This document shows positions 48,119-57,309 of a stretch of DNA of 64,000 nucleotides, in pieces; positions within the stretch are counted from its first letter, which is position 1; every line of letters starts with the position of its first letter. The translations under genes were made by a program, and so were the position numbers. Under the pieces are notes generated by a model that saw nothing but the letters and a program-made list of their open reading frames with translations, was not told the origin of the DNA and made no database searches. Origin of the DNA: Variovorax flavidus (GTDB lineage Bacteria; Pseudomonadota; Gammaproteobacteria; Burkholderiales; Burkholderiaceae_C); NCBI RefSeq assembly GCF_030317145.1, contig NZ_JASZYE010000002.1, forward strand, positions 924,893 through 988,892. Reading direction: 5' to 3'.

Positions 48119-49000
48119 CTAGATTTCTGCGGATGCCGCCTTCGCTAATTCCACAAATTGTTCCAGGACGGCAGGCTCGTTCAGCTCTAGATAGCGGCGT
48201 ACGTGCTTGTTATCGATTAGCTTCATGATGTAGCCGCGCGCGAGCACCAAATTTAGCGTGTCTTCACCATACGTTTGCTCGGCGATCTTGTACTGGTCTT
48301 GGAGGTTGGTCATCTCTCTCTGCATCCGGCCAATCTGCTCTTGACTGACGCTTCTGGGCCGAGGCGGCTTTTTCGGATTCACGAGCCATTCTGGCGGCGT
48401 TCCTGCCAGCAACGAGCGCGCATACCCCACCGTCACATTGTTCGCCGAGATCATCAGTTCAACGCTTTCGATCTGACGGTTGGGCTTCATCCGGCGTAAC
48501 GCAGCACAGACCTCGACGGAGAACTGCCGGTCTTTCAACAGATCCGCCGCCTCAGGGCAGATCCCCACGAGGAGATTCATCGTCTTCACAATCAGATCGG
48601 GTTCAACGCACAGCGCTTTGGCTAGCCGCTCCGTCGAGAGTCCCCGTTCGGCCGCGCGACAAATCATGAAATGCTCTTGGATAGTAGATAGCCTGTTGAT
48701 GCGATTGTTGTACGTGTAGGACTCATCGTCTGTCGCCACCAAACACGGGACCTCCGGACGACCCAGTTCCTTCAAAATCATGAGCCTGATGTGGCCATCC
48801 AAGAGCATGTGTTGTCCAGAACGTCGGTCGAGTGCCGTCACCGATAGTGGCTCAATGACATCTACCTCCTCGATCGAAGCGCGGATTTGTTTGTACTTCC
48901 GCGTTTCCGCAAGACCAAAGGTCATCTTGCGCGACGGTAGGATGTTGCCCACAGCCACCAGAATAGGCTTTGGGAGAAAACCAATTGCCACAGACGTCAT
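48119..49000 (-). CDS. ParB/RepB-like protein 2
   Basis: 293 residues. N-terminal ParB-like fold (PSRKMTFGLAETRKYKQIRA, HMLLDGHIRLMILKELGRPE) followed by a helix-turn-helix region (STERLAKALCVEPDLIVKT) and the C-terminal domain seen in plasmid RepB proteins (ESVELMISANNVTVGYARSL). The usual GERRYRA-type box is LDGHIRLMI here, so CTPase activity is doubtful. Last gene of the module; overlaps parB-like 1 by 4 bases. A DNA-binding partner of the recombinase is likelier than a partition role, since no ParA is nearby. Confidence 0.75.
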   Translation of the reverse strand: MTSVAIGFLPKPILVAVGNILPSRKMTFGLAETRKYKQIRASIEEVDVIEPLSVTALDRRSGQHMLLDGHIRLMILKELGRPEVPCLVATDDESYTYNNRINRLSTIQEHFMICRAAERGLSTERLAKALCVEPDLIVKTMNLLVGICPEAADLLKDRQFSVEVCAALRRMKPNRQIESVELMISANNVTVGYARSLLAGTPPEWLVNPKKPPRPRSVSQEQIGRMQREMTNLQDQYKIAEQTYGEDTLNLVLARGYIMKLIDNKHVRRYLELNEPAVLEQFVELAKAASAEI

Positions 49001-49899
49001 GTCGCCTGTCCCACTGTGACGATGCGTTCCGCCAAATACTTTGGAATGGTGTCAAGGCCTTCCGCTCGCAGGAGGTTCGTGAAGTTTTCATCCCCGATTA
49101 ACCGGCGAAGCGCACCTGCGATGAAAAGAAGCTTCTCCTGTGCGATGGTGGCTCGACGAACCATCACCTGCTGCCGTGTGACTTCCTTTTGGTAGGTTCT
49201 CACCAAGCTGCTCGTCGTGAGGCTGGACGGTTGGCGCGACATCGCTCGTGACGTAGACTTTCCTAACTGTTGCCGGCGCAAAATCAGACGCCGCACCTCG
49301 ATAAGATGCCGGCCCCGAAGGCTCCCAGACTCGTAGGCCTCTTGCAACGCGTTCTGGATTTGCTTTTCGTCGTCGCCAGCTCCCATGATGCTAAGCGCTG
49401 CGTTCAACGGCATCTGACCGCGCTGCACCGCAACGAGCAAACGCTCCTCGCCTTTGTCGAAGAGGACGAGTATGTCTCGAATGTAAGAGACGCCCAGCCC
49501 GATCTTTTCCGCGATTTCCTTTGCGGAGTAGCCCTTGTCTCTCAAGAGGCTGATTCCACTTAGCAATTCAAGCGCGCGGTACTTCCGTCGCGCGATGTTC
49601 TCGGACAGACCCATGAGATGCGCGTCTTCGTCACTTGCCTCGACCACAAGCGCCGGGATCCGAGTCTCGCCGAGGGTTCGGAATGCGGCGAGGCGACCCT
49701 CACCACAGACCAGCACATAGCGCTCTGCGCCATCGCTGCCGGGGCGCGGCGTGACGGTGATTGGCTTCTTCAAGCCTATCGCGCGAATGTTCTCGACGAT
49801 TCTCGCAAAGATCTCTGGATTGCGCTCTCGTGGATTCAGCACGTCGATGCGATCGAGAGGGACCATCTTCAAATCCGGAGCGGAAGGCGCTGGAGTCAT
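48997..49899 (-). CDS. ParB/RepB-like protein 1
   Basis: 300 residues. KMVPLDRIDVLNPRERNPEI opens a ParB N-terminal domain; VCGEGRLAAFRTLGE is the GxxR box and SENIARRKYRALE the second ParB motif, both intact. Helix-turn-helix at about 120-145 (YSAKEIAEKIGLGVSYIRDI). Start ATG overlaps the recombinase stop. More canonical than its partner gene. Confidence 0.8.
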   Translation of the reverse strand: MTPAPSAPDLKMVPLDRIDVLNPRERNPEIFARIVENIRAIGLKKPITVTPRPGSDGAERYVLVCGEGRLAAFRTLGETRIPALVVEASDEDAHLMGLSENIARRKYRALELLSGISLLRDKGYSAKEIAEKIGLGVSYIRDILVLFDKGEERLLVAVQRGQMPLNAALSIMGAGDDEKQIQNALQEAYESGSLRGRHLIEVRRLILRRQQLGKSTSRAMSRQPSSLTTSSLVRTYQKEVTRQQVMVRRATIAQEKLLFIAGALRRLIGDENFTNLLRAEGLDTIPKYLAERIVTVGQAT

Positions 49900-51461
49900 G
49901 CAGCTCTTTCCATGCGGATCTGTGCCGCCATGCCGTACAGGTAGTCAAGCGTCTCAAATCGGAAGCTCTCGACCTCGATCGCATTCTGTTCCGCCAAGCT
50001 AAGCCGCATGCTGGCGAACTCGCTCCACGGAAGCAAATAGTAGTCCATGGCCTTTTCGTTGGACGGGTCGAGCCGCACCGCTACTGTGATGTCCGGAGCC
50101 AATCCTGTCTCAAAGCGAATCTTCCATCTGCAGGCGTCGGCGACTGTGCGCTGGCACCGTGCAAGGACTATCGAGACGGTGAACTCGCGATTGACGTCAA
50201 TAAGGTCCGTACCCGGATCTCGGTGGATTCGCCCTCCAAGGTCGGCCACGCGGCGCTCAACCTCGCCGAGAATCTGTGGGTGCAGCCGCCTCAGGAATCG
50301 GTTGAGCTCCAAATATTGGTAGTCTCGTGCGGGCGTATAGCCGACGAGTTGGTACGCGCGCAGGAGGCTTCCGAATCGATATGTATAGGCCGAAGACGAA
50401 GGCATGCCTTCAGCCTCGTCGATCACCACGCCCGACAGGAAGCCACGGTGGCGATACAAGCCTCTCAGCCGCTCGATCAGTTCTTCCTCACTGTACCGCT
50501 GAGCGCGCGCTCGAATGAAGCCTTGGGCGGTATAAAAGACGTCCCTATCTACTAGCGGTTCAAAGGCGTTGTCTTTGCGAATCCACATTTCCGACGGGTT
50601 GACCACGCGCAGCTTTTTGAGCTTGAAGGAGATCCGGTTGTAGACATTGCTGCCGATGTACTTTTCGTTGGTCAGCACTTCGTGCACAGTGGCCCGCGTC
50701 CACTCCCGTCCAAGCTCCGATCTCACCGGCATGGCGTTGAGCCGCCTAGCGATTTCCGATTCGACCAGCCCCTCCTCGATGAACCATCGATATATCTGGC
50801 GGACCACCCGAATTTCGCTTTCGGGGCCTGGCCGAAGAATCACTCGATCCGTTTGCAAGCTCTTCTGCTGGCCATGCTCGAGAATCGCCTTCATCTCGCC
50901 CGATTGATCCACGAGCACCCGGCGAAGCCCAAAGCCCGCAAGCCCGCCTTGACGAAACCCCATTTCGATCAACCTGCACTGCCCTGCAAAGACCTTCGTA
51001 GACAGCTCGCGACTGTATTCTCCGGCCATGGCGCGCTTGACCCCCTTCACGATGGTCGACACTGGCGACCCGTCGTTCTCGAACTGTTCTGCGCAATAGG
51101 CGACCTGGATGCCAGCGCGACGGCAGATGTACTCGTAGTAAGCGCTCTCGTCGGCGTCCTGAAATCGCCCCCAGCGGCTGACGTCGTAGACCAGGATGAC
51201 GGAGAAGTCGGCCGTCTTCTCTTGCACATCTCGGATCAAGTTTTGAAGGGCGGCACGTCCATCAATCCTCAGGCCACTCTTGCCTTCATCGGCGTACGTT
51301 TTGACGATCTCGAGCCCTCGCTGCCTTGCGTACTCGCGAATCTTGTCGTTCTGATTGCGGGTCGAGTACTGCTGGTGCTCTGTGGACATGCGAACGTACT
51401 CGGCTGCGCGAAGCAAGGGGCGTTCGATGGCGTCGCCGGTGCTGTCTCTTCCTTGATCCAT
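49896..51461 (-). CDS. Large serine recombinase
   Basis: 521 residues from the ATG at 51461 (GAGG 7 bases upstream; the frame stays open 93 bases further). Resolvase domain with catalytic Ser in AEYVRMSTEHQQYS, EGKSGLRIDGRAALQNLI, and VSRWGRFQD; then the recombinase domain (VRQIYRWFIEEGLVESEIAR, WTRATVHEVLTNEKYIGSNV) and a long C-terminal region without an obvious Cys-rich zinc ribbon. Catalyses site-specific integration or excision through a phosphoserine link. The zinc-ribbon function may be supplied by the small Cys-rich protein upstream. Confidence 0.9.
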   Translation of the reverse strand: MDQGRDSTGDAIERPLLRAAEYVRMSTEHQQYSTRNQNDKIREYARQRGLEIVKTYADEGKSGLRIDGRAALQNLIRDVQEKTADFSVILVYDVSRWGRFQDADESAYYEYICRRAGIQVAYCAEQFENDGSPVSTIVKGVKRAMAGEYSRELSTKVFAGQCRLIEMGFRQGGLAGFGLRRVLVDQSGEMKAILEHGQQKSLQTDRVILRPGPESEIRVVRQIYRWFIEEGLVESEIARRLNAMPVRSELGREWTRATVHEVLTNEKYIGSNVYNRISFKLKKLRVVNPSEMWIRKDNAFEPLVDRDVFYTAQGFIRARAQRYSEEELIERLRGLYRHRGFLSGVVIDEAEGMPSSSAYTYRFGSLLRAYQLVGYTPARDYQYLELNRFLRRLHPQILGEVERRVADLGGRIHRDPGTDLIDVNREFTVSIVLARCQRTVADACRWKIRFETGLAPDITVAVRLDPSNEKAMDYYLLPWSEFASMRLSLAEQNAIEVESFRFETLDYLYGMAAQIRMERAA

Positions 51462-51576
51462 CTGAGTACCTCGCCGATTTGCCAGTCGCGCCGGGAAGGG
51501 GTGCGAGGCCGGAGCCGGCCAAAACACCAAGGTAGCAGGTCGTCCGCCCGGCATCGATCAAGTCCTCTCTTTGCAA

Positions 51577-52026
51577 TCAGACGGCAGTTGCCGGAGGTCC
51601 CGAGCCGCGCGAAAGCACAGTGATGGCAACAATCCAAGAGGCCATGTTTGCGTTCACCTCGCAACCAATACGGCGTAGCTCGTAGGTTCCGGTGTCGAGG
51701 GATAGGGCGTCAGCCGAGGGGGCCATCTTTGCAACCCCCTCTAGCTTGCGGAGGTCGTTCCTCTCGCGTTGCTGATCGCGATTGCGTTCTACATAGGCCG
51801 GATGCTGTTGCCGGTAACGTTTCCAATAGTCTTGGTTTCTAGCAGCCCAGTCCTTCTGCGCTTGTGTCTGATTCATCAGATAGTCTGGGTCGCTCCGGCG
51901 CTTGGCCAACTGCCATATGCGTCTTCGCTCGCGGCGGCATTCGGGCTTCGTGCAGTACGCCTGTCGAGGAGCCTGTGGGCGCGGCAAGTACGAACAACCG
52001 CAGGCACTGCACCACCGGTTCTCCAT
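51577..52026 (-). CDS. Small Cys-rich protein of the recombinase module
   Basis: 149 residues. WCSACGCSYLPRPQAPRQAY followed by CTKPECRRERRRIWQLAKRR gives five to six cysteines in a zinc-binding layout, then an Arg/Asn-rich helical stretch (DYWKRYRQQHPAYVERNRDQ). Strongly basic, likely nucleic-acid binding. First gene of the unit, 115 bases before the recombinase start. I recall the same protein next to recombinase/ParB sets elsewhere, no function assigned. Confidence 0.7.
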   Translation of the reverse strand: MENRWCSACGCSYLPRPQAPRQAYCTKPECRRERRRIWQLAKRRSDPDYLMNQTQAQKDWAARNQDYWKRYRQQHPAYVERNRDQQRERNDLRKLEGVAKMAPSADALSLDTGTYELRRIGCEVNANMASWIVAITVLSRGSGPPATAV

Positions 52027-52202
52027 GGCAATCTCCTTTGTCCTGACACCATATTGGCGTCGATCGTTCGCGTGTCTTGTTTCGGCCTATCCCATGCCAT
52101 TTCCGATCCCGTGCGACCAGGCTCACCTTCCAGCTTCGACACTTTCACCCTTCCACGTCCAACATTCGCGCTTCTGAGGCCAACCGGCGGCACAATTTGC
52201 GT

Positions 52203-52544
52203 ATGACATTTGAAGAGCTATGCGCCGAAGCGAAGGACCTGCCGCCTCGGGCGGCGAACATGGCGTCAGTGATGCTTCCGATGGTGGGCCCAATGTCTTC
52301 CGTCTGGCACGCCGCGCTTGCTCAGGTGTTAACGCATGCTGCCCGCAACGGCGTCTCACTGACGCCAATCGAGATGCAGGAGGTCATTCACGCCGCTATT
52401 CACCCTGACGAACGTGCCGATTGGCTCCTCCACTGCGATGATTTCTTCCGCGCGCATCGACTTGTAGTCAATGTTCATCTGGCGGCAGAAAAATGGAAGC
52501 TAGTCGTCATGGCGTTTCTCGACGAAGACGACACTCAACATTGA
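52203..52544 (+). CDS. Hypothetical protein
   Basis: 113 residues from ATG 52203, which begins MTFEELCAEAKDLPPRAANM. Mixed alpha/beta, acidic, no signal peptide or membrane helix. Not recognised. First small gene of the repeat-separated array. Confidence 0.5.
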   Translation: MTFEELCAEAKDLPPRAANMASVMLPMVGPMSSVWHAALAQVLTHAARNGVSLTPIEMQEVIHAAIHPDERADWLLHCDDFFRAHRLVVNVHLAAEKWKLVVMAFLDEDDTQH

Positions 52545-52654
52545 TCGCAAAGCCGAAGCGGATGAGATGGCACGGCCGAGGCTCTTTCCTAGTGCAGATG
52601 CCCTTCGAACAGCTCCCCGAAGCGCGTGCACACCCGCCCAGCGTAGGGCAGGAT

Positions 52655-52673
52655 GCGGCCAACTGCGGACGTT
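52655..52673 (+). repeat. Cassette-array repeat, copy 1
   Basis: GCGGCCAACTGCGGACGTT. First member of a family found between nearly all genes from here to the window end: core GGCCA-N2-AGCGGAC-N-TTC, with a frequent second block GCAGAATTCGCCCG 15-25 bases downstream. Confidence 0.6.
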
Positions 52674-52752
52674 GGCGCATGCCTCTCAATCAGCGAAAGC
52701 CACGTGCCAAAATCGCCGCGCCGAGCCTGTGTCACGACCTCTTTGAGCCGCC

Positions 52753-53127
52753 ATGAAGATTCATCTCACTCGCGATAGCGTATGTGCCGGGGACGATGTG
52801 GATGCGCCGCATACCCGAACGATGTCGTTCGCCGCCGAAACGCCGCTCGACTCCGTCATCGAAGACCTGACGGTCGACCGCAATGCAGAAATTCGGCTAG
52901 AACCGCTCGTTCTCACACTTAGCTGTGGCCCAAGCCGGTCACATGCTCCACTTCGGAGGCGCATTAACGCATCTTGCGAAAGTCCCAAGGCGGAATTGGC
53001 GAGGGGTCTTGCCATAGCCCGCGATGCGCGCGCCGAGCATCTGTCTCAACCTGAGCATAAAGCACTCGGTCGACCGGGGACTGTTCTCGCTCGTAGGCCT
53101 TGTAATGCCAAGCCATGCCGCGCTTGA
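52753..53127 (+). pseudogene. Fragment of a small conserved protein
   Basis: The first ~40 codons (MKIHLTRDSVCAGDDVDAPH) resemble the start of a small family I recall from related genomes. Beyond base ~52,880 the frame merely reads antisense to the SNase gene, so the original 3' part is missing. Probably a cassette truncated when the operon to its right was joined. Confidence 0.4.
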
Positions 53128-53467
53128 CTTGTTCCAAGCTCGCGTCGACGCTATTTACTAGCACCTTGCCGACAATGCGGCCGTAGCGGTCTGTCTTGGT
53201 GTATTCGACCTTGACGGGCTTCTGAAAGACCAACTCCGATAGGCTCTGGCGCGAGCGGGTTCCGAAGTCCTGCTTCTTCTCAGGCGCATCGATGCCGGCG
53301 AGCCGAATTCGATGCTGAGTGCTGGAGGCGTCGAGGACGGTAACGGTGTCACCATCGGCCAGGCCGACGACGGTTCCAAGTAGCGTGTCACTTTGTGCCG
53401 GGGAGCTGGCGAGGAGGCCAAGCGTGACGACGAGGGCAAGGGGAAAGCTGGCGGTACGCAGGCGCAT
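52964..53467 (-). CDS. Secreted-type SNase (thermonuclease-like) nuclease
   Basis: 167 residues from ATG 53467 (a GTG at 53476 is possible). Signal peptide MRLRTASFPLALVVTLGLLA, cut near AQS. SNase fold with catalytic residues in place: Arg of HRIRLAGIDAPE, Glu of DAPEKKQDFG, and Arg of TDRYGRIVGKVL; DGDTVTVLD is the metal-side strand. Last of five genes; begins at the stop of the ZorB-like gene, so translation is coupled. Would act in the periplasm on DNA or RNA. Possibly the effector of the motor-like complex; SNases are also common as independent genes. Confidence 0.85.
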   Translation of the reverse strand: MRLRTASFPLALVVTLGLLASSPAQSDTLLGTVVGLADGDTVTVLDASSTQHRIRLAGIDAPEKKQDFGTRSRQSLSELVFQKPVKVEYTKTDRYGRIVGKVLVNSVDASLEQVKRGMAWHYKAYEREQSPVDRVLYAQVETDARRAHRGLWQDPSPIPPWDFRKMR

Positions 53468-53475
53468 TGGGTCCA

Positions 53476-54606
53476 CTATCGACGGGCTTCGTTCTTGTAA
53501 AAGTAGTTTTCCACCGTCAAGCGTGCACGGTCGGAGGCGGCTGCTTCAACGATGGAGCTCTTAAGGTACACGTAGTGCCGGCACTGCGGGTCCGCAGTCT
53601 TGCTGGCATTGAAAATGCCCTGAACGTTTCGCACGAATGTCTCCATGGGAACTGGTGACTGAAGGGCGTCGTCCATCCCCGGCAGCGCCTTGGCATCGGC
53701 CTCTCGGCTCGCAGGCCAGCTTGGCTTCACCTGGACGCCGGCAGGCGTCAGCTCAACGGAGAACAGATATTCCGGTGAGCCTGTTTCTGTTGCCCAACAG
53801 GGCGGATAGTCCCGGCCGCCACGGGCTTCGAGGCGACGCTTGAAGAACGCGACCTGTCCGCGAAGGTCGGAGTTCTCCTTCATGGCGGTTTCGAGGTTCG
53901 TGCCCTTCTTTGCTGAATCTGCCTGGGCCTTGGCCGCGGCGACGACAGAGTCGACGGTCTGCGCCTCTTTTCCGGGCGTCAGGTCTTGGTCGAGCTGCTT
54001 TTTTAAAGCGACGCGTAGGAGGCCGGTCGTGGTAATGGCGTGCTGCACCTGGTCCAGCGCCTTCTTGTGCTGCTCGCGCCGGGCTTGGGCGTCCGCGCCG
54101 GGCTTGGCGCCAACCTTCTCCCCAGTTCCTTGACCGCCGGTCTCCATCTTCACCAGCACTTCGCGTACCTTCTGTTGAAGCTTCAATGCTTCCACCAGGT
54201 CGTCGGGCTCGACGTTCTGCTTGTCGCCCGCTGCCTCCAACAGCTTCTTGACTTCAGCCATAGCCGAGAGCTGCGCATCGAGGTCTTCAACCTGTTTCCT
54301 GAGCCGCTCGGCCTCGGCCTTGGCGCCCTGAGAGGCTGTCAGCCGCGAAATGACCTCGTCCATGCTTGGCGCATTCTGCCCCGCCCCAGCACCGGCCAGT
54401 GCTTTCACGAGCTCGGCCCTTGCTGCTTCCATCGACCTTGCGGACGCCTCAACACCCTTGGTCTTGGCCAAAGCCGCTAGCGCACCTTCCTTTTCTGTCT
54501 GCTCACGGACGACCAGGTACCCCAGCAGGAGCAGCAGGATGAAGATGAGGGTGAAGGCGATTTCGGTCAGGGAGAGCTGAAAGACCTGGTCATTTCGTCG
54601 AGACAC
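53476..54606 (-). CDS. MotB/ZorB-like single-TM coiled-coil protein
   Basis: 376 residues, GTG start with AAGGAG upstream. A short cytosolic N-terminus is followed by one helix (LSLTEIAFTLIFILLLLLGY) placed exactly as in MotB, TolR, ExbD and ZorB, with a Glu in place of the usual Asp at the helix start. Then ~200 residues of coiled coil (VEDLDAQLSAMAEVKKLLEA). The C-terminal ~110 residues are globular (YPPCWATETGSPEYLFSVEL, then CRHYVYLKS) and are not an OmpA peptidoglycan domain. Ends one base-pair step before the SNase gene. Probable stator-like partner of the next upstream gene. Confidence 0.7.
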   Translation of the reverse strand: MSRRNDQVFQLSLTEIAFTLIFILLLLLGYLVVREQTEKEGALAALAKTKGVEASARSMEAARAELVKALAGAGAGQNAPSMDEVISRLTASQGAKAEAERLRKQVEDLDAQLSAMAEVKKLLEAAGDKQNVEPDDLVEALKLQQKVREVLVKMETGGQGTGEKVGAKPGADAQARREQHKKALDQVQHAITTTGLLRVALKKQLDQDLTPGKEAQTVDSVVAAAKAQADSAKKGTNLETAMKENSDLRGQVAFFKRRLEARGGRDYPPCWATETGSPEYLFSVELTPAGVQVKPSWPASREADAKALPGMDDALQSPVPMETFVRNVQGIFNASKTADPQCRHYVYLKSSIVEAAASDRARLTVENYFYKNEARR

Positions 54607-54615
54607 GCACTCTCC

Positions 54616-56499
54616 TTATACCTGCCCCGCCGGCGGCGTGTGCTCAGAACCGGCAATCGGGTAGCGCGTCTCCCGGAGTGCGCTACCGCCAAAGACGATT
54701 GGGGCTGCGTCGAGGCCCGTGCCCAAAACCACAGTGCCTTCGGTGCCTGGGCTGTCGCTGGGAGCCGCAGGGGTAGGAGAAAGTGCCCGGAAGCTCGGCT
54801 GGCCGAACGTCATGTGACTTGCCACGGTGGCGCCGGCGCTGACCCCCGGTGACGTTGCAGAGGAAGGGTTGTGCGCCACAGGTGGCGTAGCGCTGGCCAG
54901 CACGGTGGCGGTTGACGAAGGGGGCATCGCACCACCGTGGGGGACACTGATGTGCCCCATGGCGGAACCTGCGCCGTCACCATGGCTTCGCAACGACTTG
55001 CTCAGGTCGCCCACGTGGCGGACGACGTCTTGAAGCGCCTGCACGGCCTCCCCAATCTTGGCCAACGACTTGTCAGCTCGGTCGCCGATAGTGGCGAGTA
55101 GTTTGGACGAGGCCTTTCCTGCGTCGGCTGAGGTCTGGTCGTACTTGGCAGTCAATTGAACGGACATGGCCGCCGATTCACGCAGATGATTGGCGACGGC
55201 CACTTGCGACTCCGCGGCGTCCTCGATGCTTGCTGCAACACGCTCTGACGACGAGATGGTCGTGGCCATCTGCTCGACAAGCTGCGCGGCGGCCTCCCGG
55301 TATTCGGCGAGTTCTGCAGTAACGCCGGTAAGGGAGCGCTCAATTGCTTGACGGCCTTCCACCGATTCTGTTGCCAGCTTGGCAACCTGGGTGGTCAGGG
55401 CTTCAGTGGTCGTATTGTTCACTGCGAGCTCCGCCATCGTTTTTCCCAGCAACCGGTCGAAGGCGGTCAGATGTTCCGCCACCTTTTCGAGCGTGCCCAA
55501 CTGGCCCTGGGCTGTTTCCAGGATGAGGTGCTGCTGCCCAGCCAGCCGCAGAATGGAGTCCATCGACTGTTCGGCTTCTCCGGACTTGGCTTGGACCTTT
55601 TGGAGCGACGTGCCCAGCGCTTTGGTCGTCTTGGAGATTTCCTGGCAGGCAGTGTTGACTTGCTGGGCAATGCCCGAAGCCGCAGATTCGAGTTGCGCCA
55701 TCGGCGCCTGCAGTTGGCGCGCGAAGTAGTCGTCCGGAAAAGTGGTGTTTTGAAGGCGCGTCGTCACTGCCGTTGCGAACAAGGTCACCTTCTCCTCGAT
55801 GCTTGCAAGGTTGCCCTTCATGCCAGCTGAGTATCGGTCGACCGAGAAGGCGAGGCGAACGCTCGCGTTCTTGACCTCTTCTAGGGCCGTGGTGAAGGCT
55901 TCCTGGTTGCGCGTGGTCAGGTCGGCGAAGAATGCTGTGAGCTTGTCCGCATGGTTCCTTGAGAGGCTTTCCACCTGCATGTTGACGCGCTCGACGCTTG
56001 CCCTGGCGGCGAGGTCAACGCGTGACTCGAAATCCTGCAGACGCTCAAGCGCCATCGTGAGTCGCTCCGTGAACGTCTGGGTGGCTCCGAGGAGTGCGTC
56101 CTCCGCATTGCGCATGGCGTCGGCGACGTCCGCGCGGAAGCTGACCAGGTAGACCCGAACGAACAGCCCGAACACGGTGGATACCATGGCAGCACCGAAG
56201 CGGACGGCAATGTCCTGGATGCGCGTGCCAATGTTCGGCAAGTCGAACAGGCTGAAGATGATGGACGTGATGGTGAACATGAAACCCAGGTAGTACGCTG
56301 AGTCTGCAAACTTCTCGTCGGAGATGTCGGTGTCTCGTCGATGGAGGCCAAGCCAGATGTAGCCAGCCATGATTGCAAGAGGCACGGCTAGCCCGAGAAT
56401 CCATGGGGACTGAAAATACCAGCCGAGGGCCGACGAAGCGACCTTCAGCGCCAGCGTGATGGCAAACAGCTTCTGGATGCGGATATCAAAAATGCTCAA
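54616..56499 (-). CDS. MotA/ExbB/ZorA-like protein with long cytoplasmic coil
   Basis: 627 residues, TTG start with GGAGGGC upstream. Helices at ~10-30 and 32-52, then a pair at ~68-90 (YYLGFMFTITSIIFSLFDLP) and ~98-120 (RFGAAMVSTVFGLFVRVYLV), spaced like the MotA/TolQ proton-channel pair. Residues ~130-520 are almost continuous helix with Ala/Glu/Gln heptads, a long tail as in ZorA. A Pro/Ser/Ala-rich C-terminus of ~90 residues follows. In Zorya the ZorA5B2 complex is a membrane motor with a long cytoplasmic tail; this protein has the same plan. Ten bases precede the ZorB-like gene. Confidence 0.7.
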   Translation of the reverse strand: MSIFDIRIQKLFAITLALKVASSALGWYFQSPWILGLAVPLAIMAGYIWLGLHRRDTDISDEKFADSAYYLGFMFTITSIIFSLFDLPNIGTRIQDIAVRFGAAMVSTVFGLFVRVYLVSFRADVADAMRNAEDALLGATQTFTERLTMALERLQDFESRVDLAARASVERVNMQVESLSRNHADKLTAFFADLTTRNQEAFTTALEEVKNASVRLAFSVDRYSAGMKGNLASIEEKVTLFATAVTTRLQNTTFPDDYFARQLQAPMAQLESAASGIAQQVNTACQEISKTTKALGTSLQKVQAKSGEAEQSMDSILRLAGQQHLILETAQGQLGTLEKVAEHLTAFDRLLGKTMAELAVNNTTTEALTTQVAKLATESVEGRQAIERSLTGVTAELAEYREAAAQLVEQMATTISSSERVAASIEDAAESQVAVANHLRESAAMSVQLTAKYDQTSADAGKASSKLLATIGDRADKSLAKIGEAVQALQDVVRHVGDLSKSLRSHGDGAGSAMGHISVPHGGAMPPSSTATVLASATPPVAHNPSSATSPGVSAGATVASHMTFGQPSFRALSPTPAAPSDSPGTEGTVVLGTGLDAAPIVFGGSALRETRYPIAGSEHTPPAGQV

Positions 56500-56502
56500 G
56501 GC

Positions 56503-57309
56503 TTAGCCCTCCAATGGGCGCACCTCGACGAGGCGTGCTCCCGATTTGTCGAAGTACTCTTCCCAGAACTTCTGATTGCGGCGCGTCTGGAACTGAGGGG
56601 TGTTGATGAGGTAGTACAGCTCGACCTCCACGTCTCGCAGGTCAGCGCGCGTCTTGCGGCCGTAGTCGGTATCCGCGAACGACGAGTAGTCTGGTGCAGC
56701 CCGGTACATGGAATACGAGCCGTTGTTGTGCAGCATGTCGGACATCAGGAAGAGCCGGCGCTCGCCCTTCACGTCGTGTCGACGGAAGCCGTTGATGGCC
56801 ACGAGCTGAAGCATCTCGAAGATGGGCGAAGCCTTAGCAGGCTTGCTTCCCTGAAGTGCCTCCGCCTGCTGCATCAGGGGTTTAATGAACTTTTGTTCAT
56901 AGTCGCGGCGTGCCCAGTCCACATTGCTAGTCAGCACGCTCTTGTTCTCGCCCGAGCCCGGGTTGCACAGTTCGACCAGAGGCTCAGCGGTCGCCTTGAA
57001 ATCTTCCCCCAGCACGAACACTGAAAGCAGGTAGCCTTCCGGAAGGCGCTTTCGGACGAGGTCGTCGAGAAGCACGGAAAACGCCTGCTTCTGGGTGAAG
57101 TTCAGCGGGTCGGTCTTGTCGACGAGCAGGACGTAATGACCCTTAGGCCCCTTTGCTGGACAGAGCGTCACCTTGTCGGGTCCAGATTCCCTCGCGAGAA
57201 AGTGGTATCCGGCAGCGCCCAGGATGGCCAGGACGAATGTCAAACCAAGGATGCCGAAGAGGATGTGTTGGGTTTGACGGCGCTTTGCCCGTCGTCCTCG
57301 CGCTGCCAT
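56503..57309 (-). CDS. Membrane-anchored vWA-like protein
   Basis: 268 residues, start overlapping the previous stop (TGATG). One N-terminal helix (HILFGILGLTFVLAILGAAG), rest probably periplasmic. HYVLLVDKTDPLNFTQKQ looks like the first strand and metal site of a von Willebrand A-like fold, with a later RRLFLMSDMLHNNGSYSMYR strand; the strict DxSxS motif is absent. Four bases before the ZorA-like gene. Confidence 0.6.
   Translation of the reverse strand: MAARGRRAKRRQTQHILFGILGLTFVLAILGAAGYHFLARESGPDKVTLCPAKGPKGHYVLLVDKTDPLNFTQKQAFSVLLDDLVRKRLPEGYLLSVFVLGEDFKATAEPLVELCNPGSGENKSVLTSNVDWARRDYEQKFIKPLMQQAEALQGSKPAKASPIFEMLQLVAINGFRRHDVKGERRLFLMSDMLHNNGSYSMYRAAPDYSSFADTDYGRKTRADLRDVEVELYYLINTPQFQTRRNQKFWEEYFDKSGARLVEVRPLEG

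Larger units (their letters stand above)
48119..52026 (-). mobile_element. Serine-recombinase / double-ParB module
   Basis: Four genes on one strand in the order Cys-rich small protein, large serine recombinase, ParB-like 1, ParB-like 2, the last three joined by 4-base ATGA overlaps. From recall the same gene set recurs in Rhizobiales and Burkholderiales. The combination looks like a self-contained mobile unit nested in the Tn7-like element; its ends and attachment sites are not visible to me. Confidence 0.6.
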
